Source: Tessaracoccus antarcticus
Lineage (GTDB): Bacteria > Actinomycetota > Actinomycetes > Propionibacteriales > Propionibacteriaceae
NCBI RefSeq assembly: GCF_003688855.1
Contig: NZ_REFW01000002.1
Coordinates: 620,001 to 684,000, forward strand
DNA length: 64,000 bases
Direction of reading: 5' to 3'
Shown: piece after piece, positions 1 to 9,270 of the stretch
Layout: the number at the start of each line of letters is the position of its first letter
How positions within the stretch are numbered: position 1 is the first letter of the stretch
Made by a program: the position numbers and the translations under genes
Notes under the pieces: model-generated
Seen by the model: only the letters and a program-made list of their open reading frames with translations
What the model was told of the DNA's origin: nothing
Database searches by the model: none

Positions 1-495
1 GAGGTCGAGGCCGCGTCCCGCTCGGCCCGTGCGCTGGGGAGACCCCACGTGGCGGACGCGCTGGTGGCCAAGGGCTACGTGACGGACCGAACGGAAGCCT
101 TCAACAAGTGGCTCGGCGTTGGCATGCCCGCTTGGGTGCCGCGCTACAACACGGATCTTGCCCGCGCCATCACCCTGGTGCACGGATCGGGTGGCGCGGC
201 CGTCATCGCCCATCCGTGGGCACGGGGCAACGCAGACGTCCTCACAGCGCCTCTGCTGGAGAGCCTCGTACTGGGCTACGGGCTGGACGGCATCGAGGTG
301 GACCATGAGGACCACGACGCGGACACCCGTCGTCTGCTGTTCGAGATGGGTGGCCGGCTGGGGCTCGTGCGGACGGGATCCAGCGATTATCACGGCACAG
401 GCAAAAGGGGACACGACCTGGGATGCAACCTGACCCGCAAGTCCGCCTTCATGGAACTGGTGTCACGAATCCGCGCACGCGGGGGAGTTGTCTGA
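1..495 (+). CDS. PHP-domain phosphoesterase, C-terminal part
   Basis: This is the last 164 residues of a gene that begins before the window; the frame is open from base 1. The visible part has the late metal-binding motifs of the PHP (polymerase and histidinol phosphatase) fold: an AHP motif inside GGAAVIAHPW, an acidic/histidine cluster in GIEVDHEDHD and the closing SDYHG. The residues just inside the window, GRPHVADALV, resemble the conserved RPHIA segment of nucleoside-bisphosphate-phosphatase-like PHP proteins. The family hydrolyses phosphoesters with a trinuclear metal centre; the substrate cannot be told from this fragment. TrpRS follows 82 bases downstream on the same strand and has its own ribosome binding site. 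Confidence 0.85.
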   Translation, partial: EVEAASRSARALGRPHVADALVAKGYVTDRTEAFNKWLGVGMPAWVPRYNTDLARAITLVHGSGGAAVIAHPWARGNADVLTAPLLESLVLGYGLDGIEVDHEDHDADTRRLLFEMGGRLGLVRTGSSDYHGTGKRGHDLGCNLTRKSAFMELVSRIRARGGVV

Positions 496-577
496 TGGAC
501 CCGCTGTTGGGGGCACACGTCGGCGGCCGGTAGGGTGTCCTCGGTTGCACCGGAGAAGCCCGAGCAGGAGGAGAGTC

Positions 578-1666
578 ATGGACGCCGAGACGATGGTTGA
601 ACTGGACGCCTCGCTGGCACGCTCGACGGCACGCAGCCATGAGATCGAGCGCGCGATCGCCAAGGACCCGTCGCAGTTCAGGATCCTCACGGGGGACAGG
701 CCCACCGGCAACCTCCACATCGGACACTGGTTCGGCTCGCTGGAGAACCGTGTCAGACTCGCCGACGCTGGCGTGGAGACATTCCTCATCATCGCCGACT
801 ACCAGGTGATCACCGATCGGGACGGCGTCGGTCCCATCCGTGACCGGGTGTACTCGCTGGTGGCGGACTACGTGGCCGCTGGCCTCGATCCGGAGAAGGT
901 CACCATTTTCACCCATTCGTCGGTGCCCGCGCTGAACCAGCTGATGCTGCCGTTCCTGTCGCTGGTGACCGACGCCGAGCTGCGCCGCAACCCCACCGTG
1001 AAGTCGGAGCTCGACGACACGGGAGAGCGCCCCATGTCGGGACTCATGCTGACGTATCCGGTCCACCAGACCGCAGACATCCTCTTCTGCAAAGCGAACC
1101 TCGTCCCCGTGGGCAAGGACCAGTTGCCGCACATCGAGCAGGCGCGGATCGTGGCGCGGCGCTTCGACGAGCGCTACGGCCGTGCGGACGCCACCCATCC
1201 CGTGTTCCCGGAGCCGGACGCACTTCTCAGCCGCTCCGGCACGATCCTCGGTCTCGACGGTACGAAGATGAGCAAGTCGAAGGGCAACACCATCGAGCTG
1301 GGCATGACGGCCGACGAGACAGCCAAGCTCCTGAAGCGTGCCGTCACGGACTCCAACCGTCACATCACCTACGAGCCTGCCGAGCGGCCGGAAGTCTCCA
1401 ACCTCGTCAGTCTTGCTGCCCTGTGTCTGGATCGCGATCCCGTCGACGTTGCTGCGGAGATCGGCGACGGCGGGGGTGGTGGGCTGAAGAAGCTGGTCAC
1501 GGAGGCCGTCAACGAGCGTTTCGCGGGCCACCGTGCCCGCCGGGCAGAGATCGTCGCCGATCCGGGTCAACTCCAGGCCATCCTCGCCGACGGCAACCGC
1601 AGGGCCAACGACATTGCCGACGCCACCCTCGACGAGGTCCGTGCGGCAATGCGCATGGAGTACTGA
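578..1666 (+). CDS. trpS: Tryptophanyl-tRNA synthetase, TrpRS II-like
   Basis: Charges tRNA-Trp with tryptophan; class I Rossmann-fold synthetase of 362 residues. A textbook HIGH signature sits at residues 47-50 in TGNLHIGHW, and KMSKS at 230-234. The start was set at the ATG preceded by AGGAGGAGAG; the frame is open further upstream but that part has no family similarity. The body (GDRPTGNLHIGH, ADYQVITDR, NPTVKSE, GKDQLPHIEQ) resembles what I recall of the Deinococcus TrpRS II branch, which differs from the common GIQPTG-type TrpRS. Whether a second, housekeeping TrpRS exists elsewhere in the genome cannot be seen. TyrRS is the nearest alternative family, but the KMSKS context and the GKDQ motif favour TrpRS. 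Confidence 0.88.
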   Translation: MDAETMVELDASLARSTARSHEIERAIAKDPSQFRILTGDRPTGNLHIGHWFGSLENRVRLADAGVETFLIIADYQVITDRDGVGPIRDRVYSLVADYVAAGLDPEKVTIFTHSSVPALNQLMLPFLSLVTDAELRRNPTVKSELDDTGERPMSGLMLTYPVHQTADILFCKANLVPVGKDQLPHIEQARIVARRFDERYGRADATHPVFPEPDALLSRSGTILGLDGTKMSKSKGNTIELGMTADETAKLLKRAVTDSNRHITYEPAERPEVSNLVSLAALCLDRDPVDVAAEIGDGGGGGLKKLVTEAVNERFAGHRARRAEIVADPGQLQAILADGNRRANDIADATLDEVRAAMRMEY

Positions 1667-1869
1667 CCACAACCCCAACGTCGCGAGCACTGATCGAAAG
1701 ACCGGGCCTGGGTGGTCGTGACGATCATGGCCCCGGGCGTTGCGCCGCACGACGGTTCATTCTGCTCCTCTCCCGGTGGATGCGGGCCTCGCCGCACCCC
1801 CACTGTTCCTCGGATGGGTCGGGAGCATCGCCGGCACCGTGATTGGCAGGGTGGTGGCCGTCCACGTGG

Positions 1870-2628
1870 TCAGACGGGGATTCGCCCTCTCGGGTAGCCG
1901 CCATTGCTGTACAGGAGCTGTCCGTTGATCCACCGGCCCTGCTCTGAGAGCAGGAAGCGGATGAGGTTCGCGGTCTCGTTGGGCGTCCCAAGGCTTCCGC
2001 CGGGCTGCTGCGCAACTCCGGCTGCCCGGATCTCCTCAGTCATCCATCCCGTGTCGATGGGCCCCGGGTTGATGACATTGGCGCGAAGCCCGACGTCAGC
2101 GAGTTCGTGGGCGGAGGCAAGCACCAAACGGTCGAGCCCACCCTTGGTGACCCCGTAGGGCACGTTTCCCACTGTGTGATCACTGGTGAGCGCGATCACT
2201 GACCCCCCGTGGCGTGGCAACTGTCGAGCGAACGCCGCCACCAACAGCCACGTCGCCCGGATGTTGACGGCGTAGTGGCGGTCGAAGCTCTCGACGGTTG
2301 TGTCCAGGATGGAGGAGTCGACTGACTCGGCATGCGACATCACGAGCGCGTCGAGGGGGCCCAGCTGCTCGGCGGCCCGGGCGACCACTGTCGCGGGGAC
2401 GGCAGGATCCTCGAGGTCGCCCGGCACCAGTACGACTCGTCGGCCCTGGCCACGCAGTTCGTCAGCGAGTTGCGCAGGATCGTCCTGGCCCCTCTCCAAA
2501 CCCAGCCGCTGGTCGTAGGGCTCCCAGTAGGACAGTGCGAGGTCCCAGCCATCGGCGGCAAGGCCGGCCGCGATCCCTGCTGCGATGCCGCGCCGCCGAC
2601 CGACTCCCGTGACGAGTGCGTTGGGCAT
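1870..2628 (-). CDS. SDR family oxidoreductase
   Basis: A 252-residue short-chain dehydrogenase/reductase, expected to be cytosolic and NAD(P)-dependent. The nucleotide-binding glycine motif is TGVGRRRGIA at residues 7-16. The catalytic Tyr and Lys are in YGVTK (158-162), with the Ser at 149, so the Ser-Tyr loop is shorter than usual. NPGPIDTGWMT is the typical post-catalytic segment. It resembles the 3-oxoacyl-ACP reductase subgroup with a LTSxxxxG motif; the substrate is unknown. The start is the ATG behind GGAGG; the frame stays open for 84 more codons upstream but those residues are not SDR-like. It lies on the opposite strand to trpS and downstream of the terminator of the helicase gene, so it is probably transcribed alone. 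Confidence 0.85.
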   Translation of the reverse strand: MPNALVTGVGRRRGIAAGIAAGLAADGWDLALSYWEPYDQRLGLERGQDDPAQLADELRGQGRRVVLVPGDLEDPAVPATVVARAAEQLGPLDALVMSHAESVDSSILDTTVESFDRHYAVNIRATWLLVAAFARQLPRHGGSVIALTSDHTVGNVPYGVTKGGLDRLVLASAHELADVGLRANVINPGPIDTGWMTEEIRAAGVAQQPGGSLGTPNETANLIRFLLSEQGRWINGQLLYSNGGYPRGRIPV

Positions 2629-2892
2629 CAATGGTCCTCCGTGGAATGCGGCAACAGTCCTCACAACGTAGCCCAGGAACCAGCGCAGCAGTGAGGGCAA
2701 CCCCTGGGGGCCATGGCCACAGATCGTCGTGGAGGTCGCAGAACGACGGTCAGTGCCCACCACTCCTCGTGACGCAGCGAGAGCTTTCCATGTCGCCTGA
2801 GCGAGGCGAGGCATCCCACGCCGTCCCAGATGTTCCTCCGAGAGCCCACATCTCCAAAATTCGCGGAAGCATGCCAGCATGCGAGGGACGGG

Positions 2893-2923
2893 AAAAAGGC
2901 CCGGTCAATGACCGGGCCCTTTT
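2893..2923 (-). terminator. Rho-independent terminator of the DEAD-box helicase gene
   Basis: Inverted repeat GGCCCGGT/ACCGGGCC with a five-base spacer. It is flanked by five A on the left and four T on the right, so on the minus strand the hairpin is followed by a T run. It lies about 20 bases past the helicase stop codon and would also insulate the SDR gene beyond it. Confidence 0.85.
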
Positions 2924-2941
2924 GTCGTGCACCTCACCACA

Positions 2942-4429
2942 TCAGCTGGCTGACTGCGGGGTTTCCTTGACGTCGACTCCGCTGCGGCGGCGACGCCGCG
3001 TACGAGGCTTGGAGGGGGCTGCTGACGTTGCCTCGTCCTTCGGCCGGTCCCCCGCAGCCTCCGTGGCGGCGTTGCGCCGAGTGCGGTGACGCTGACCACC
3101 CTCGGAGGTGTCGGAGGAGCGTCGATCCGAGTGACGATCTGTGCGCCGCCCCGAGGACTCGCCGTCCCGGCGTTCCTTGCGCTCAACGCGTGGGGCACCG
3201 GGTAGGCGACCGCGGGTACCTTCCGGGATCTCAAGGTCCGAGAACAGATTGGGGGAGGACGAGTACGTCTCCACCAACGGAGGCAGTTCCAACTCCAGTT
3301 CCTTGTCGATGACCTTCCATCGAGTGGAGTCGGCCCAGTCAACAAGCGTCACGGAGACACCCTTGTGGCCGGCGCGGCCGGTACGGCCAATCCGGTGGAC
3401 ATAGGTGTTGGCGGTGTCGGGGCACTCATAGTTGACCACGTGGCTGACGCCGGTGATGTCAATGCCGCGTGCGGCGACGTCGGTGGCCACCAGAATCCTG
3501 ATCTTGTCCGCCCGGAAATCCTTCAGCGCACGCTCTCGCTGCGCCTGGTTCAGGTCGCCGTGGATGGCGGCCGCAGAAAATCCCCGCTCGATCAGTTCGT
3601 CGGTGAGACGCTGCGCGGCCCGCTTCGTGCGGCTGAACACCATCATCTTCGTGGTGTTCGTGCCCTGCGCCAGACGGGCCACGATCTCGGGCTTGTCGAG
3701 GTTGTGGGACTGGTAGGCGAACTGGGTGATGTCCGGGACCGTCGCCTTGGCGTCGTGACCCTCGGCGCGGATGTTCACGGGCCGGTTCAGGGTGGCGCGG
3801 GCGAGGGTCAGGATGGGGGTGGGCATCGTTGCGGAGAACAGCAGCGTCTGCCTGTCCTTGGGAGTCGCCGCCAACAGTCGCTCGATGTCGGGGAGGAACC
3901 CCAGGTCGAGCATCTCGTCGGCCTCGTCGAGGACCAGCACCTGCACCTTGGACAGGTTCAGGGCGCGACGGTTCAGCAGGTCGAGCAGGCGGCCCGGGGT
4001 GCCGACGACCACGTCGACGCCGGACGCCAGCGTGTCGAGCTGTTCGTCGTAGCCGGTCCCGCCGTAGATCGTGAGGACGCGCGCCTTCAACTTGGCGCCA
4101 GCAACTGACAGGTCTCGAGACACCTGCATTGCCAGCTCACGGGTCGGTGCGACCACCAGTGCGCGGGGCTTGCCATGGGTCGGCATCTCGTCCGAGTCGT
4201 CGGGCAGGTTGGTGATGCGGTGCAGCAGGCTGGTCCCGAAGGCCAGCGTCTTGCCGGTACCGGTCCTCGCCTGCCCGATGAGGTCAACCCCGGACAGTGC
4301 CAGAGGGATCGCCAAGGACTGGATGGGGAAGGGGTGGACGATACCCGCTTCCGCCAGTGCGGATGTGATTTCTTCCTTGATGCCGAGATCGGCGAACGTC
4401 TGTTCGCTCGGCTGCTCTAAATCGCTCAG
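2942..4429 (-). CDS. DEAD-box ATP-dependent RNA helicase, probable CTG start
   Basis: About 495 residues. Domain 1 has the Q motif (TFADLGI...PFPIQ), Walker A ARTGTGKT, PTRELA, TPGRLLDLL, DEAD in LDEADEMLDLGF and SAT in LFSATMP. Domain 2 has ARGIDI and HRIGRTGRAG. A basic, low-complexity tail of about 90 residues follows, as in RhlE/DeaD-type helicases that unwind structured RNA. The first ATG, GTG or TTG in frame is a TTG (4315-4313) that would remove the Q motif. Upstream of it, before the stop at 4471, no standard start occurs. A CTG at 4429-4427 sits seven bases after GAAGG and gives SDLEQPSEQTFADLG, a normal N-terminus, so I place the start there. A sequencing or frameshift error is the alternative. 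Confidence 0.85.
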   Translation of the reverse strand: MSDLEQPSEQTFADLGIKEEITSALAEAGIVHPFPIQSLAIPLALSGVDLIGQARTGTGKTLAFGTSLLHRITNLPDDSDEMPTHGKPRALVVAPTRELAMQVSRDLSVAGAKLKARVLTIYGGTGYDEQLDTLASGVDVVVGTPGRLLDLLNRRALNLSKVQVLVLDEADEMLDLGFLPDIERLLAATPKDRQTLLFSATMPTPILTLARATLNRPVNIRAEGHDAKATVPDITQFAYQSHNLDKPEIVARLAQGTNTTKMMVFSRTKRAAQRLTDELIERGFSAAAIHGDLNQAQRERALKDFRADKIRILVATDVAARGIDITGVSHVVNYECPDTANTYVHRIGRTGRAGHKGVSVTLVDWADSTRWKVIDKELELELPPLVETYSSSPNLFSDLEIPEGTRGRLPGAPRVERKERRDGESSGRRTDRHSDRRSSDTSEGGQRHRTRRNAATEAAGDRPKDEATSAAPSKPRTRRRRRSGVDVKETPQSAS

Positions 4430-4555
4430 CGTAAAACCTTCATTCGGGCCGGCCCGGGACTGATGCCCTCACAGGCGGCGGGGAGTTGGCGCATGGCGCC
4501 GTGCGTGGATTTCCCACGTCCACGGGCCATGCTACTCCACTCGGCCACCCAAAGC

Positions 4556-4780
4556 TCAGACGGCGCCGAAACCCACGGCGCGGACGTCAGAGGAGCCGAG
4601 GTCCAGGTAGGCGACCTTGGCGGCGGGCACGACCACGCGACGTCCCTGCAGGTCAACCACCTCGAACAGCGTGTTGTCGGCGACGGCCCTGCTGAGCTTC
4701 TCGATGAGATCGTCGGCACTCGACTCGGTGCGCAGAGTCACCTCGCGGGCCACGTCGCTGACGCCAATTCGTACTTCCAT
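4556..4780 (-). CDS. DUF3107 family protein
   Basis: A 74-residue small protein that matches the actinobacterial DUF3107 family: MEVRIGVSDVAREV at the start and an end rich in beta-strand residues, VVVPAAKVAYLDLGSSD. The function is unknown. The usual length of the family is about 75 residues, so it is complete. The chosen ATG is preceded by GAGG at seven bases. A TTG two codons upstream in frame has no better site and was not used. It lies between the PP2C phosphatase and the DEAD-box helicase on the same strand. The helicase begins about 130 bases downstream, so joint transcription is possible. Confidence 0.8.
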   Translation of the reverse strand: MEVRIGVSDVAREVTLRTESSADDLIEKLSRAVADNTLFEVVDLQGRRVVVPAAKVAYLDLGSSDVRAVGFGAV

Positions 4781-4832
4781 CGTCAAACCTCAATCTTCTC
4801 AGGTGCTGGAGGCACCCACAGTAGCGCGGTGC

Positions 4833-5642
4833 TCAGGGGGTCTCGTGGCGGGCGACGGCCACGGTGATGTTGTCCCGGCCACCTTGCCCCAGCGCCCACT
4901 GCGTCAGTGCCTCCGCGATCGCTGCGGGATCGCGGTCTGCCTCGGAGGCACCGGCGAAGATGTGGAACATCTCCTCGGGCGAGCTGGCGTAGTTCCACAA
5001 TCCGTCCGTGCACACGAGGAGCCATCCATTGCCGGTGGGCTGGAGTGTGGTGACCGAGGGCGTGACGTCGGTGGCGTCGCGGCCCAGCCACTTGGTGATG
5101 GAGTGCGCCTGGCTGGACTGTTCCGCGTCGATGCGGGACATCCCGAGCATGATCCGCGCCTGTGCCATGGAGTCATCAGTGGTGAGGAGCTGGCAGGACT
5201 TGTCGTCCCCGATCCAGTAGGCCCTGGAGTCGCCCACGCTGCCCACTGCGATCTGCCCGGGCTCCATGACGACAGCCACGAGGGTGCATGCGGACGGCTC
5301 TCCGCCATGGGCAACTTCGAGGACCGCGTCGTTGGCGATGGAAAATGCCTGCACCAGGGCGATGTTGAGGGCCGTGCCGTCGTTGAGTCGGGACGTGAGG
5401 TGCGAACAGGCGGCTTCGCTGGCTGCCACGGAGGCAACCTCGGCGCCGAGTGCCGTGCTGACCCCGTCGGCGAGCACGATCACCGCCACCCTCTCAGGTT
5501 CCCTACGCGCCGCGAGGCACATGGCATCCTGATTGGTGCGGTGCTTGAGTCCGATGTCGCTGCAGCCGGCCAGCCAGGGGGCGGGGGTGCGCACGTAATG
5601 GGCCCGGTCGCTGCGCGAGGGCTGTCCGTCGGGGGAGGTCAT
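4833..5642 (-). CDS. PP2C-family serine/threonine protein phosphatase
   Basis: A 269-residue soluble phosphatase of the PPM/PP2C family, which dephosphorylates Ser/Thr on proteins with two bound Mn or Mg ions and opposes Hanks-type kinases. Metal ligands are recognisable: Asp39 in TNQDA, Asp59-Gly60 in VLADGVST, an Asp in VCTDGLW and the final Asp-Asn pair in GGRDNITVAV. VGSVGDSRAY is the conserved core strand. There is no transmembrane segment or sensor domain, unlike PstP, so it is a cytosolic stand-alone enzyme. The start is the ATG preceded by GAAGGA. The kinase partner is not in this window. Confidence 0.88.
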   Translation of the reverse strand: MTSPDGQPSRSDRAHYVRTPAPWLAGCSDIGLKHRTNQDAMCLAARREPERVAVIVLADGVSTALGAEVASVAASEAACSHLTSRLNDGTALNIALVQAFSIANDAVLEVAHGGEPSACTLVAVVMEPGQIAVGSVGDSRAYWIGDDKSCQLLTTDDSMAQARIMLGMSRIDAEQSSQAHSITKWLGRDATDVTPSVTTLQPTGNGWLLVCTDGLWNYASSPEEMFHIFAGASEADRDPAAIAEALTQWALGQGGRDNITVAVARHETP

Positions 5643-5736
5643 GGGTGTCCTTCGGACTCAGATTTGAAACGACAAGCAGAAATGCTGAAGGGGGCCCAGC
5701 GTACCGGACCCCCTCCACCAACTAGTCGTCGGTCAA

Positions 5737-5943
5737 TCAGATGGGACGGACGTGGTCCGCCTGCATGCCCTTTTGGCCCTGGACGATGTCGAACTCCACG
5801 CGCTGGTTTTCCTCCAGCGAACGGAAGCCACTGGAGTCAATGGACTTCCAGTGTACGAATACGTCTTCACTTTCGCCGCCGTCCACGGCGATGAAACCGT
5901 AACCCTTTTCGGCGTTGAACCACTTGACGGTTCCCTGTGCCAT
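5737..5943 (-). CDS. cspA: Cold shock protein, CspA family
   Basis: A 68-residue single-domain OB-fold protein that binds single-stranded RNA and DNA and melts RNA structure. RNP1 is KGYGFI at residues 13-18 and RNP2 is VFVHW at 28-32; the N-terminus TVKWFN is diagnostic. GAGGAG lies just before the ATG. A longer in-frame reading exists upstream but does not resemble a cold shock domain. A candidate promoter about 120 bases upstream would give a long 5' leader, as is usual for csp genes, so post-transcriptional temperature control is plausible. Confidence 0.95.
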   Translation of the reverse strand: MAQGTVKWFNAEKGYGFIAVDGGESEDVFVHWKSIDSSGFRSLEENQRVEFDIVQGQKGMQADHVRPI

Positions 5944-6062
5944 TACTGCTTCTCCTCTTGCAACTCCCGGACGCACCTCGCGCCGCGGTTTCGCCACCCG
6001 CCCAAGCGGGGATCCAAGCGTCAGCTTTGCATAGGTTGCGCGGCCGTTGACTTGGTGGCAAT

Positions 6063-6092
6063 GCATTAACTCTCGCACAGGAAGTGGGTCAA
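6063..6092 (-). promoter_or_regulatory. Candidate promoter of the csp gene
   Basis: On the minus strand TTGACC is followed 18 bases later by TAATGC. This would leave a leader of about 110 bases before the csp ATG. The -10 match is imperfect. Confidence 0.4.
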
Positions 6093-6153
6093 ATGCACAC
6101 GGCGCCGCGATTTGTGCCTCACAAAGGTGAAAGTGTCGGCCCGGACTGCTTGC

Positions 6154-9100
6154 ATGGGACCTGTGAACGAGACGACGACGCAGGGCTGGCAGCTGGTGCG
6201 GCAGAGGCCTGCAGAACTGCCCACACTTGTGCCCTGGCAACGGGTGGCGGCGCATCCGGCCCCCGGCGTGCGACTCGTGGTGGGGGGTCCCGGCACGGGC
6301 AAGACCCTGGCCCTCGTGGAGTCCGTGGCGGCCCGATTGGCCGCGGGAGGATCTCTTGAAAGAATCGTGGTGCTGGCCGCATCACGGTCCGCCGCGCAGC
6401 TGGTACGCCGGGAGATCGCCCGTCGTGTGGACAGGGCGCAGGTGTCCCCTCGGGTGACCACGGTTCACGGTTTCAGCCTCGGCCTCCTGCGGGACATGGC
6501 GGAGCCTGACACTGACCTCCGGTTGCTCCGGGCGCCGGAGCAGGAATTCCGGATACGAGAGCTGATGGCGGGCCTGCCAGCGGACTTCTGGCCCAAGGAC
6601 ATTCGTGAGGCGGCGCCGACGCGGGCGTTTGCCAGCCAGATGCGGGAGTTGCTGTCGCGAGCACGTCACCACGGGCTTGATCCGGTGCTCATGGAGGAGC
6701 TTGCGCGCGACTCCGGCGATGAACTGCTGGCCGACGCCGCACGCTTTTTCGAGCAGTACCTCACGGTCACTGACTTCGAGGGGACCCTCGACTACGCGGA
6801 GCTGGTGCATCGCACCCGGCTGCTCCTCATGGAGGAGGACGTGCAGCGCAGTGTCCTATCCCGCTTTGATGCCGTGGTGGCCGATGACGTGCAGGAGCTG
6901 GATCCCGCCCAGGCGCGACTGCTGGCGGATCTGGCGCACATGGGGGTGCCACTCCACGCCTTCGCTGACCCCCAGCAACGCACCAACTCGTTCCGGGGTG
7001 CCACCGGGGATGCACTGGGGATCCTCACCGCTGTGCCCGGTGCCACCACGCTCGTTCTGCGTGACGGCTTCCGCAACGCCCCGGCCATCCGCGGGGCCCT
7101 CGACGCCCTGCGTCTGCGGTTGGACGCCACCGGCGCCCCCACAACGCCCACTCCGGCTCCGGGCCCGGATGGGCTCGTGGCCTGCCGCGTCTTCGATGAC
7201 GAGCCCGCCGAGCTTGCTCACGTCGCCCAGCAGTTGCGTCACGCAGTCCTCACCGACGGCCTCCGCTGGTCGGATCTCGCCGTCATCGTCCGCTCGGGAC
7301 GGGCACAGCTCCCCGTCATGGCCCGCGAGTTGAGCCGTTACGGTGTCCCCGTCGAGGTGGCGGGGGACGAGGTTCCACTGGCCGGGCAGATGGCCGTCCA
7401 GGTTCTCCTGCTGGGGCTTGCCGTGGCTGCCAGCGGGGGACGGCCGGACCCGGACCAGGCCCACCGGCTTTTCACGTCACCGCTGTGTGGCATGGACAGC
7501 GTCGCGTCAAGGCGACTGGGGAGGGCGCTGCGGGCCGCACACCCGGACCAGGGCCATTCCGCCCAACTCCTCGGCCGCAGCCTCTCCGAGCCGTTGCTGC
7601 TGGAGGGCATCGAGGGTGAGGACGCAACCGCTGCCCGTGCACTCGCGGATCTCCTGGGGCGTGCCGCTGGTCTCCTCGAGGAGGGCAGACCCGTGCAGGA
7701 GGCGCTGTGGAGCCTGTGGGACGGCACGCCGTGGCCCGAACAGCTGCGGCGCGCCGCCCTCGGTGGTTCGCGGCGCGCGAACCATGACCTGGACTCCGTG
7801 GTGGAGTTGTTTGACCTCGCCGAGCGACGTGAGGATCTCGTCGGGGGCGCCGGTGCCCGTGCCTTCGCGGCAGAGATCGCCGGCCAGGACATCCCCGCGG
7901 ACACGGGACGCGAGCTGGATCTCGTGGGGCGTGGGGTGCGTCTTCTGACGGCGCACCGGGCGCACGGGGGACAGTGGCGCCGGGTGTGGGTGGTGGGCGT
8001 CGCCGAGGGGCGGTGGCCACAGCTGGCGCGGCGCGGTCTCCTGCTCGACCCGCGTCGGCTCGCCGACGACCAGATCCATTCCGAGGTTGCCGGCCAGCTC
8101 GGTGACGAGCGCAGGCTGTTCCATGTGGCGTGCAGCCGGGCGGCGGAGCAACTGCACGTCAGCTCCGCCCAGGGGATCGAGGGGGAGTCCGGCAGGCCTT
8201 CCCGGTTCCTTCACGAACTGGGTGTCGCACCGGAACGTGTCCACGGCCGTCCACTGCAGCGGTTGACGGCGGCCTCGCTGGTGGCCGAACTGCGCCGGGT
8301 GGCCACCGACCCCACCCGGGACGAGGCACTCAGGCGAGCTGCAGCGTTGCGGCTTGCGCGACTGGCGGCTGTGGAGGACGCCGACGGTTCCCGCCCCTTC
8401 ACCTCAGCGGACCCCGCCACGTGGTGGGGCCTGCGGGAGCTGTCCACCGTCGCGGCACCCCGTCCGGAAACCATCAGATTGTCCGGGTCGAGGCTGGGCG
8501 CGCTCCTGGCCTGCCCTCGTCACTGGTTCCTCTCGTCCCGGGTGGGGGCGGAGGCGGGTAGGGCCACACGCGCCTCCATCGGGGACGTTGTCCACCTGCT
8601 GGCGCAGAGGGTCGCCACGGACCACCTCACGCTGGAGGAGGTGACCGGAGAGCTCGACAGGGTCTGGCACAAGGTGCCGTTCGAGGCTGAGTGGTTGTCC
8701 GCCACCGAACGGGTGACAATCGGGGCGGCACTGGCCAGATTCTGCGAATGGCACGACACGAACCCCCACCAGTTGCTGGCCGTGGAGGAGAAGTTCAGCG
8801 TCCCCCTCGAGGTCAGGGGCAGGGCCGTGGAACTCACCGGCACCGTCGACCGGCTCGAACTGGCGGATGGACGCCTCAAGGTGGTGGACATCAAGACCGG
8901 CAAGCACATGCCGGATGTGAAGGACATGGCGGGGTTCGAGCAGCTGGGCGTCTACCAACTGGCGGCGCAGTGCGGCGCCTTCGACCACGTGGCACCGGGC
9001 GTCCGGGCGGTGGCACCACCCAGCCTGCTGTTCCTCCGGCACGGCGACACACTGCCCGAGGTGCGGGAACAATCATCCATCGACGACGTCCCCGCCCCCG

Positions 9101-9270
9101 AGGGCGAGTTGGTGGTGGGCCCCACGTGGGTGCACGACAAACTGGCAGAGGCTGTGGCCATCATCGACTCAGGCGAGTACGACGCCCGTCAGTGCAGCAT
9201 GTGCAGGTTCTGCCAGTTCGCGGATTCATGCCCTGCCCTGCACGCAGGCAAGAACGAGGTGGGGGCGTGA
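6154..9270 (+). CDS. adnA: AdnA-type subunit of the AdnAB helicase-nuclease
   Basis: A UvrD/RecB-like protein of about 1038 residues, the first subunit of the actinobacterial AdnAB machine that resects double-strand breaks. Walker A is GGPGTGKT (44-51). The other motor motifs are degenerate: Walker B reads VVADDVQE, motif [11 protein letters not shown] and motif VI HVACSRA. The C-terminal RecB-type nuclease has GTVDRLE and VDIKTGK plus QLGVYQ. Cys787 with C1017-x2-C1020-x5-C1026 reproduces the AddB-type iron-sulfur staple. The motor therefore looks weakened and the nuclease intact, as I recall for mycobacterial AdnA. The start is uncertain: ATG here or GTG nine bases on; neither has a good ribosome site. 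It overlaps adnB by GTGA. Confidence 0.85.
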   Translation: MGPVNETTTQGWQLVRQRPAELPTLVPWQRVAAHPAPGVRLVVGGPGTGKTLALVESVAARLAAGGSLERIVVLAASRSAAQLVRREIARRVDRAQVSPRVTTVHGFSLGLLRDMAEPDTDLRLLRAPEQEFRIRELMAGLPADFWPKDIREAAPTRAFASQMRELLSRARHHGLDPVLMEELARDSGDELLADAARFFEQYLTVTDFEGTLDYAELVHRTRLLLMEEDVQRSVLSRFDAVVADDVQELDPAQARLLADLAHMGVPLHAFADPQQRTNSFRGATGDALGILTAVPGATTLVLRDGFRNAPAIRGALDALRLRLDATGAPTTPTPAPGPDGLVACRVFDDEPAELAHVAQQLRHAVLTDGLRWSDLAVIVRSGRAQLPVMARELSRYGVPVEVAGDEVPLAGQMAVQVLLLGLAVAASGGRPDPDQAHRLFTSPLCGMDSVASRRLGRALRAAHPDQGHSAQLLGRSLSEPLLLEGIEGEDATAARALADLLGRAAGLLEEGRPVQEALWSLWDGTPWPEQLRRAALGGSRRANHDLDSVVELFDLAERREDLVGGAGARAFAAEIAGQDIPADTGRELDLVGRGVRLLTAHRAHGGQWRRVWVVGVAEGRWPQLARRGLLLDPRRLADDQIHSEVAGQLGDERRLFHVACSRAAEQLHVSSAQGIEGESGRPSRFLHELGVAPERVHGRPLQRLTAASLVAELRRVATDPTRDEALRRAAALRLARLAAVEDADGSRPFTSADPATWWGLRELSTVAAPRPETIRLSGSRLGALLACPRHWFLSSRVGAEAGRATRASIGDVVHLLAQRVATDHLTLEEVTGELDRVWHKVPFEAEWLSATERVTIGAALARFCEWHDTNPHQLLAVEEKFSVPLEVRGRAVELTGTVDRLELADGRLKVVDIKTGKHMPDVKDMAGFEQLGVYQLAAQCGAFDHVAPGVRAVAPPSLLFLRHGDTLPEVREQSSIDDVPAPEGELVVGPTWVHDKLAEAVAIIDSGEYDARQCSMCRFCQFADSCPALHAGKNEVGA

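Noticed and set aside
2629-2880. An 84-codon N-terminal extension of the SDR protein
   Set aside because: The chosen ATG has GGAGG directly upstream and starts at the family's first strand; the extension has no similarity.
5944-6255. Long N-terminal extension of the cold shock protein
   Set aside because: The cold shock domain starts at the ATG with GAGGAG; the upstream part is leader RNA in all likelihood.
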